Assembly: GCA_025349905.2 (NCBI GenBank)
Contig: MU624999.1
Location: forward strand, 1 to 14,405
Length of the DNA stretch: 14,405 bases
Direction of reading: 5' to 3'
Origin: Blastocladiella britannica
Taxonomy: Eukaryota > Blastocladiomycota > Blastocladiomycetes > Blastocladiales > Blastocladiaceae
In this document: positions 8,911-14,405 of the stretch, in pieces
Layout: each line of letters opens with the position of its first letter
Position numbering within the stretch: position 1 is the first letter of the stretch
Notes under the pieces: generated by a model
What the model was told of the DNA's origin: nothing
The model's input: only the letters and a program-made list of their open reading frames with translations
The model's database searches: none
Translations under genes and position numbers: made by a program

Positions 8911-10818
8911 ATGAGCCGACCAACAAGCGGCAGCGACCCGGGCTCCGTAATGCGCCGCGCGTCCATGTCCCCGCTCCTTCGGCCGTCCCCCTCCACCAGC
9001 GGTACTGGGAGCAACAAAGAGCAGTCCGATATAGCCGACGAGGAATTTACGGCCGAGATCGACAGCGCGTTCCATGATCTGTCGACGCACGCGGCGCTGT
9101 TCCGCACCAAGCTGATCGAAGAGTTCCAGCTGCTGGAAAACATTGCCATGACGGGCGGGAACGCATTGCCACCGCAGTACAATTCGCGCGATGTGCGAGA
9201 CCCAAAGATGCTGACCAAGTTGCTGGACGAGTCCCCGCACCAGCTGGTGAAATTCCAGGCGTTTAAACGCACGCGGCTCGAGGCCATTGATCGGCGGCTT
9301 ACACGTATTCGAAACCGGAACAAGGTGCCGATTGGCGCTTGGGCTGGGTGGGTCGTGCAGTCGGCTATGTTTCAGAACTTGTTACTCGTGGTCATCGTTG
9401 TCAATGCGGTGATGGTTGGGATCGTTGCTGGTATGGTACTCGTTCCTTTTGTATGATACGTCGATCAAGGGCAGAGGGTAGTGCTTTGCTCATCATATAC
9501 ATGCCAGAGCTCACGGACACGCAAGAGGACTATGTGGTTCTCTTCCAGGCCATGGACATTATTGACAAGATCTCTTTGTTTGTGTTCTTCCTCGAGATCT
9601 TTCTCAAATGGACCGACAACTTTAAAAAGTTTTGGTACGATGCATGGAATTGCTTTGACTTTGCCGTCACGCTTGGGGTATGTCTTTTCTTTTTGCCGTC
9701 GTTGTTTTTATGTTGCAAGTAACACTTTCTTGTTGTTGTGGGGATAGACCGCGCTGCCAGAAATTGTGGACGCCATCACCGGATCCAATTCGGGATCACT
9801 CAAAGTGGTGCTGAGCCAGTTGCGGACCTTTCGGATCCTTCGTGCGCTCAAGCTGGTTCGTATATCGTTTCTTGTTCTGGGTAAAAGTGAAAGCATTTTG
9901 CTTACGAAGTACAAACGTCACCAGGCAGTACGATTTGGAAGCTTGCGCATTATTGTAGTGACCATCATTGAAGCGTTTCGGTATGCATCTCCTCCTTCAT
10001 TTTTGACTGGATCCAACGTACTCATCCTCATTGAATTAGATCAATGGCCCTGATCATGGTGTTGCTGCTCATGGTGACTTTCAGTATGTTTTCTTTTGAA
10101 CGGTTTTGTATCGCAAGAGCAACTCACCCAATGGCAAATCACAGTCTTTGCGGTCATGGGTGTCTACATTTTCTCCAACTTTGCCTCCTCTGGCGTCACT
10201 TCCAAGTACCGAACCAGTTTCTCCAACCTGGGATCCACGCTCGAGCTCTTGTTTCAGCTCATCACACTGGTACAAGTTCTTTCGTCAAATGAGGGGACAT
10301 TGATTGAATATGAAAAACAACAAAAACAGGACAACTGGAACGACGTGATCCACGCAATGCTGGAAACCCTAGAGCCCATCTACGTGTATTTGTACATTCT
10401 CATGTGGGTGTGGCTCGGCGCGTTTATTTTCCGCAACATTTTCGTTGGCATTATGGGTACATACTGCTCATTTTCTTCTTTGCTGCGACAAACTCACAGC
10501 TGTCCGTTACTTTCCCAAGTGAGCAACTTTGATCGGATCAGTTCAGAGCTCAAGGAAAAGTACGAGAGCGAAGTCAAGCAGAAGCGCATGGACCAAATGC
10601 GGAAACGGCTTCGAAAGGAATTGCAGTCGGCTAAGGCCAATATTCGGTCATCCATGTTCGTAGTTGATATTGCTTTATTATTAATGATATCTCATTCATC
10701 CGTGCCATATAGTAACAATCTCGCCGAGGCATCCACTGCCATCCGACCAGCAACTGCCGCCAACCGGTACCCCTCATTTTCTTGGGTCCTCCATACAAAG
10801 GCTCAATCCACCTATTGA
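8911..10818 (+). CDS. CatSper-like voltage-gated cation channel subunit (single six-transmembrane domain)
   Basis: Nine exons: 8911-9430, 9508-9677, 9748-9855, 9925-9980, 10040-10083, 10145-10269, 10330-10456, 10520-10655, 10713-10818 (463 aa); every junction but the last restores a continuous channel sequence. S1 is in MFQNLLLVVIVVNAVMVGI, S2 in MDIIDKISLFVFFLEIFLKW, S3 in WNCFDFAVTLGTALPEI. S4 carries R/K every third residue (LRTFRILRALKL, about 254-264). S5 starts SMALIMVLLLMVTFIFAVMG, the pore has LITL-DNWND, and S6 reads YILMWVWLGAFIFRNIFVGI. The filter T340-L-D342-N-W344 fits the TxDxW signature of CatSper-type Ca2+ channels. A Lys/Arg/Glu-rich coiled-coil-like tail follows. The last splice is uncertain: donor 10656 (GTTCGT) or 10647 gives the 10818 stop, while donor 10660 (GTAGTT) would give an immediate TAA at 10713-10715. 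Family known for sperm flagellar Ca2+ entry; a zoospore role is inferred. Confidence 0.88.
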
Positions 10819-11080
10819 TCCAATAACAAAATGAATACATAGACTCGGAACCCCAGAAAAAAAAAAATCACGCGAATGGGCGATCGCCGCGTCCCCCACG
10901 CAACGCACGCTCGCAACTCCTGCCGGTCTCGCCGCCGACCCAACCCCCGGACTAGCAAATCGCCCTACTGCCACCGTCCTCCCACGTCCCGGTGCCCCCC
11001 GATCCGCTAGCGCCGACGTTCTCGCCACCGACCCACCAACTACCGGCGCCATTGGCCAAGCTCGCACTGAGCCCGGGTCC
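10819..11080. other. Intergenic sequence with a long stop-free C-rich stretch
   Basis: The left part holds AT-rich sequence, including AATAAC at 10820-10825 that may serve the channel gene's 3' end, and an A11 tract around 10860. From about 10865 the sequence turns C-rich and stays stop-free in the frame of the next gene, reading as an Ala/Pro/Thr-rich peptide (for example LATPAGLAADPTPG) but with no in-frame ATG. It is either leader sequence or the end of an unseen 5' exon. Confidence 0.5.
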
Positions 11081-11447
11081 ATGGCCGATGTATTTGGGGC
11101 CGGCCCATTAGCCGACAAGCCCGAGGGTGTGCCGGGCAGTTCGCAGCAGCTGGTGGACAACATTCAGCAGTTATTGACGGAGGCGCACGGGGTATCAAAG
11201 GGGTGGGAGGCGACGATTCGCGAAACGTTGGCGGCTCTTGCGGCGAAGGCCGAGGAAACGCTGTGGCCGCGCGACACACTGTTCAAGTACTTTCAGCTCA
11301 TGGAGAGCTTGCAGGAGAATATGCGGGAGTATCAGGAGTTGCAGTCCATGGCTAGTACGTTGTTTCTTCTGTTTGATTGTTGATTTGTGGGTATTCACAC
11401 TTGGGTTACTACTAGATGCGGTCCTTTTAGAGCTCCAGGATACTTGA
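11081..11447 (+). CDS. Small helical protein of unknown function
   Basis: Exon 1, 11081-11354, starts at the first in-frame ATG (MADVFGAGPLADKPEG). The donor GTACGT at 11355 is strong. Two acceptors fit phase 1: TAG ending at 11415 (intron 61 nt, tail ...SMANAVLLELQDT, 101 aa) or at 11430 (76 nt, tail ...SMAKLQDT, 96 aa); both use the TGA at 11445-11447. Without splicing the frame would end ...STLFLLFDC at 11383. From about residue 22 the protein is rich in heptad-like helix (QLVDNIQQLLTEAH, LFKYFQLMESLQENMREYQ), with no signal peptide or membrane segment. Size and helix content recall small subunits of complexes such as Mediator, but I cannot assign a family. It converges with the second subtilase, whose stop lies 158 bp away. 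Confidence 0.65.
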
Positions 11448-11605
11448 TGTGAAAACTTTACCAAATATATATCGCTAGTTTCGCAAATGGTGCAGGTTGG
11501 ATCGAAGTAGGACAAAGTATTGCATTTCGAGAAACTTTGGGAAGAATGAGGCAAGAGAGTGTATGGGTGTGAGTGGGAGGATAAAAAAAAAAAAGACAAC
11601 CAGAC

Positions 11606-13373
11606 TCAAAGGACAAGTGCTGCGACTTGCGAAAGTGTGACTTGCAATGGGTTGAGCCACAGAATGTTGCTAGTGGTGTTGGTGCGGTACAGCGTCAGCG
11701 CATTGGTGGTGGCGGTGGCCTTGAGGTACTTTGACATTGCCCAAGGTGCCATGTTGACTTGGCTCAGCATTGCCGCGATCGCACCCTGTTCCAACAAAAA
11801 TGCAGATTAGAATAAGAAGATGAGAAGAAATTTGTGTGTGCAAGAGTACCGTGACATGCGGCGTGGCCATGCTCGTGCCCGACATCATGGTGGAGCTCGT
11901 CGACGTGTTGGCCTTGACCGAGGTAATGAATTCACCGGGTCCCAGGATTGTGACACTGTTCCAAGGTCGCCCAATAAAGTTACTGACCCCCATTCTGTAA
12001 GAAAAAAAAAAACAAACAAACGTACCACCGCCCGTAGTTGGAAAACGACGAGAACTGGCCCTGCTGGTTCATAGCTCCGACGACATTCAGCCCCGGAGTA
12101 GTCAACACCGCCGACGCGGGGGACGTATTGCACGCGTCAATCGCCGCGTTCCCCGCCGCCACCACCACATGCACGCCCTTGTTGATTGCCGACTGGATCG
12201 CATTGTTCAAGATCGCCGACACGGGGCCCGAGATGGACATGGAAATGACCGACGGGCGTTTGGTGATTAGCGCGCGGTTGACGGCCCATGAGATTCCGGC
12301 AATGATACCCGACCATGCACCGGTACCTTGCGAGTTGAGAACCTTCACATTGACCAGCGACGCGCTCTTGGCGACGCCGTAGAGCGTTCCCGCAACGGTC
12401 CCCGAGACGTGGCTGCCGTGGCCCGTGCCGTCGTAGGTTCCCGCGTCGGACGAAAAGTTGATGGTGGTGGCAATGCGGCCCGTGTAATCCATTGGCTCTG
12501 TACCATTTAACAATGGTCAATAATCCGCCAAAATCCACAAGTGGAAGACATAAAACGTACGAGGAGAAATGCCCGTGTCGAGAATATACACGTCCACCCC
12601 CGCCCCGCCCTGCGACCAGTACTTGTACGTGTTTCCCGATGCCACGGTCACTCCACGTTGCCAGATCCGCGCCAGTCCCCACGGCGCATTGGTTTCCGTC
12701 GCCGTCGCATACCCGGACAAATGCACTTCCTGGTCGCGCTCGACCGACTTGATGATCGGCACCGACGCAAGCATGCCAGCCACCAGTGGGTGCAGCGACC
12801 CACAGTACCCTTTGAACGATCCGGCGCTCCCGTGCGCAAAGAACTTGTCGACCGTGCCGTGCGGGAGCGAGATGCCCAGTTGCGATCCGATCCAGGACAA
12901 GTGCGACTGGACTAATTATGAAATGAGCAATTGGGATCAACGAGAGAATAATGGATAAACATACAATCGTCCGAGGTGGCCCAATCGTGCAACTGCACAA
13001 TGAACCGCTCACCCGCGTACGACGTGAGATTGGTGACCACCGATCCGAGCCCGCCCAAATTGATTGACACCGCTGCGCCCCCCGTTGGGCCCGTCACATC
13101 GCCGCTCGACAACGGATCGGTGAGTGTCACTTGGTCCGTGACAGTCACGCCTTGCGTACTACCTTGCTGCCCCCCCTGTGGCTGTGAAGAAGAACCGGTA
13201 CCACCGCCAGGAATGAGAGGAACTGCCAGCGCGACCGGATCCGGCATGGCGGCCGGGTTGGGGCCGGGATCGGCGCGGGGTTCGGGCTCGGCGTGCACCG
13301 CACATGTGAGTGCTAGCAAGGCGCAACAAATAGTTGCAAGGAGGGCGCGGCGCGGGAAGGGCAAGCGAGCCAT
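11606..13373 (-). CDS. Second secreted subtilisin-like serine protease, divergent S8A
   Basis: Five exons: 13373-12965, 12911-12561, 12497-12026, 11955-11850, 11785-11606 (505 aa). Introns are 53, 63, 70 and 64 nt, all GTA...AG; phases and homology fix each. A signal peptide (RRALLATICCALLALTCAVHA) precedes a Pro/Gly/Ser/Gln-rich stretch of about 70 residues absent from the first subtilase, then an I9-type prodomain (ERFIVQLHDW ... VERDQEVHLSG). Triad: Asp248 in VYILDTGI, His280 in GHGSHVSGTVAG, Ser439 in SGTSMATPHV, with AAGN for the oxyanion hole. Spacing is normal, so activity is plausible. Splicing 12025-11956 restores FSNYGRCVTILGPGEF, matching the conserved FSNYG..V.I..PG block. Unlike the first enzyme it ends soon after the catalytic domain (...TLSQVAALVL) with no Ser/Thr tail. 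HGSH in place of HGTH and LGPG in place of FAPG mark it as divergent. Confidence 0.93.
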
Positions 13374-13449
13374 TTTTCTTAATTTATTTAGCAGTTGTTT
13401 TCGTGGGAAGGAGAGGGGAAAGTCAAGGATCCCAACTGGGAATATCCTG

Positions 13450-13474
13450 TTTTTTGAGGAAACCTCTCAAAAAA
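13450..13474. repeat. 9-bp perfect inverted repeat (TTTTTTGAG / CTCAAAAAA), 7-nt spacer
   Basis: TTTTTTGAG at 13450-13458 pairs exactly with CTCAAAAAA at 13466-13474. It lies between the cornichon stop (13570) and the second subtilase start (13373), 77 bp upstream of that ATG. It could be a binding site or 3'-end element; the A/T content makes chance possible. Confidence 0.5.
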
Positions 13475-13569
13475 TTTGGCCATGTACTTCCCTCTTTCTC
13501 TCGCATATTCCAAGGAAAGAAAATAATAAATAGAAGATGATCTCTCCTCCATTCAACAAAATTCAACGA

Positions 13570-14252
13570 CTACGCGTCGGCAATCAGACCAACAATCATC
13601 CTACAGCACAAAATAAAAGATGTTGGGTTTCGACCATTGGATCCAAAAAATCAATGAAAATCAGAGCGTGCATACCGGTACAAGTAGTAAAAGAAGCACA
13701 ACAGGTAAAATCCGAGCTTGGCGAGCGACTCGCGCTTGTGCTGCGGCAACGTGCGAAAGATTTCGGTTGGGTCGTACGTCTGCTTCTTGTCGATCATCCT
13801 ATTTCACAAAAGCAGTCAGTACATTCAGTCCTTTTGGCATAAAAAGAATACGTCACTTTTTCACGTGGTAACCAGCAAGCGGCAAGTTGATGACGAGGGC
13901 CATCCAGCTGCCGGTCAGCGCAAAGCACGCGGTGAGAAACCAGTGGGCGGCGAACTCGGGCATGACAAACTGTATACATATTGGGTCTATTGAGTATACA
14001 CGTAATTTATCAAAAGATTTAGTGGTACATGCCTGGTTGAGCTTGTTGCACAGATCGATCGGGTTGATGTAGTCGCACTCGAGGTCCGAGAACATGATAA
14101 TCTAGTAGTTGTAGTGGCGGACACGACGCGTTAATACAAGAAGCATATTGATTAAAAACTTGGTATACGGTACGTACAAAGAACACCATGGCAAACAGCA
14201 ACAGCGCCGACATGACCACGGCAAACAGGAACAGCACGGCGTCAGAGATCAT
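13570..14252 (-). CDS. ERV14: Cornichon family ER cargo receptor, Erv14 type
   Basis: COPII cargo adaptor that packages membrane proteins into ER-to-Golgi vesicles. Five exons: 14252-14178, 14101-14033, 13969-13857, 13798-13676, 13600-13570, giving 136 aa against 138 for yeast Erv14. Introns are 76, 63, 58 and 75 nt. Recognised blocks: hydrophobic helix [20 protein letters not shown], then [69 protein letters not shown] and [16 protein letters not shown]. The FRTL/KRES loop is the COPII-binding region of the family. The second intron must start with GC (CAG|GCATGT) to keep the Erv14 alignment gap-free. The short last exon is supported by YLYRMI at the join; reading through instead would end at 13651 with RYARSDFH. 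The reading frame upstream of 14252 has no ATG. Confidence 0.96.
13970..14032 (-). other. Probable GC-AG intron in the cornichon gene
   Basis: Exon ...LNQ ends in CAG followed by GCATGT; the acceptor is TATACAG before TTTGTCATG. The length of 63 nt keeps phase 0. The nearby GT (14028, GTACCA) would put the next exon out of frame. Confidence 0.75.
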
Positions 14253-14328
14253 GGTGGAGTGAATAAGGTCGGTCGGCAGCGGCAGCAGCGGCGGCGTCGA
14301 AATGGTGGCAACGGGTGTTTGTTTTTGA

Positions 14329-14405
14329 TTATTCAACGACACGGCTGAGTGGGCTTTCGAAAGTTTCCATCTCACCAGCGATCTCGTCCGCTATGCGGGC
14401 GCTAC
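14329..14405 (-). CDS. Possible 3' end of a gene entering from the right edge
   Basis: On the minus strand a stop-free frame enters at the window edge and ends at TAA (14329-14331), reading SARIADEIAGEMETFESPLS then RVVE. The composition looks coding and it ends 76 bp before the cornichon start, but 25 codons are too few to exclude chance. No family recognised. Confidence 0.3.
   Translation of the reverse strand, partial: SARIADEIAGEMETFESPLSRVVE

Noticed and set aside
9431..9474. Shorter 44-nt first intron for the channel gene
   Set aside because: Phase-compatible but adds GSALLIIYMPE after S1 and is below the usual intron size here; the acceptor at 9507 gives a cleaner S1-S2 loop.
11995..12025. 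31-nt intron with a strong poly-T/CTTACAG acceptor in the second subtilase
   Set aside because: Too short, and it creates an immediate TGA; the acceptor at 11956 gives a 70-nt intron and restores the conserved FSNYG...VTILGPG block.
13651..13675. Cornichon ending at the TGA 13651-13653
   Set aside because: That end (RYARSDFH) does not match the family; a GTATGC donor and TAG acceptor yield [13 protein letters not shown], matching Erv14.

Overview
This window reads as a compact, GC-rich eukaryotic nuclear segment, most likely from a fungus with flagellated zoospores. The reasoning is as follows. Seven of the eight gene loci contain introns of about 53-77 nt with GT(A/T)xGx donors and YAG acceptors. 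An Erv14-type cornichon, a [2Fe-2S] ferrochelatase with a mitochondrial presequence and an Mnn10/GMA12-like glycosyltransferase all fit a fungus. A CatSper-like voltage-gated channel points to a lineage that keeps a flagellum, such as Blastocladiomycota or chytrids. The lineage is inferred; no marker gene here proves it.

Left part. A secreted proteinase K-like subtilase (1-1326, minus) runs off the left edge and is preceded on its strand by a clear TATA box. A plus-strand gene (1772-2745) for a basic, TP-rich protein with a Sfr1/Mei5-like C-terminus follows. It converges tail to tail, 49 bp apart, with a large intronless minus-strand gene (2795-5344). That gene encodes a polytopic membrane protein with a DxD glycosyltransferase domain at its C-terminus. 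Its start codon lies only 53 bp from that of the divergently transcribed ferrochelatase (5398-6750, plus), so the two share a tiny bidirectional promoter.

Middle. A leucine-rich-repeat gene (6778-8784, plus) built from about 13 copies of a 26-residue repeat is broken by one nonsense codon and at least two frameshifts. Repeat phasing lets two of the lesions be placed almost to the base. After it comes a nine-exon CatSper-like six-transmembrane channel (8911-10818, plus) with the TxDxW pore signature, and then a small two-exon gene of unknown function (11081-11447, plus).

Right part, all minus strand. There is a second, divergent five-exon subtilase (11606-13373), a five-exon Erv14/cornichon cargo receptor (13570-14252) with one likely GC-AG intron, and perhaps the last codons of another gene entering from the right edge (14329-14405).

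Functionally these are mostly independent genes: secreted proteolysis (two S8 enzymes), ER/Golgi traffic and glycosylation (Erv14, glycosyltransferase), haem synthesis, recombinational repair and ion signalling. I see no operon-like system, CRISPR array, transposase, tRNA or rRNA. The most unusual items are the transporter-like/glycosyltransferase fusion, the channel whose pore filter is split by a stop-free 3n intron, and the recently broken LRR gene.
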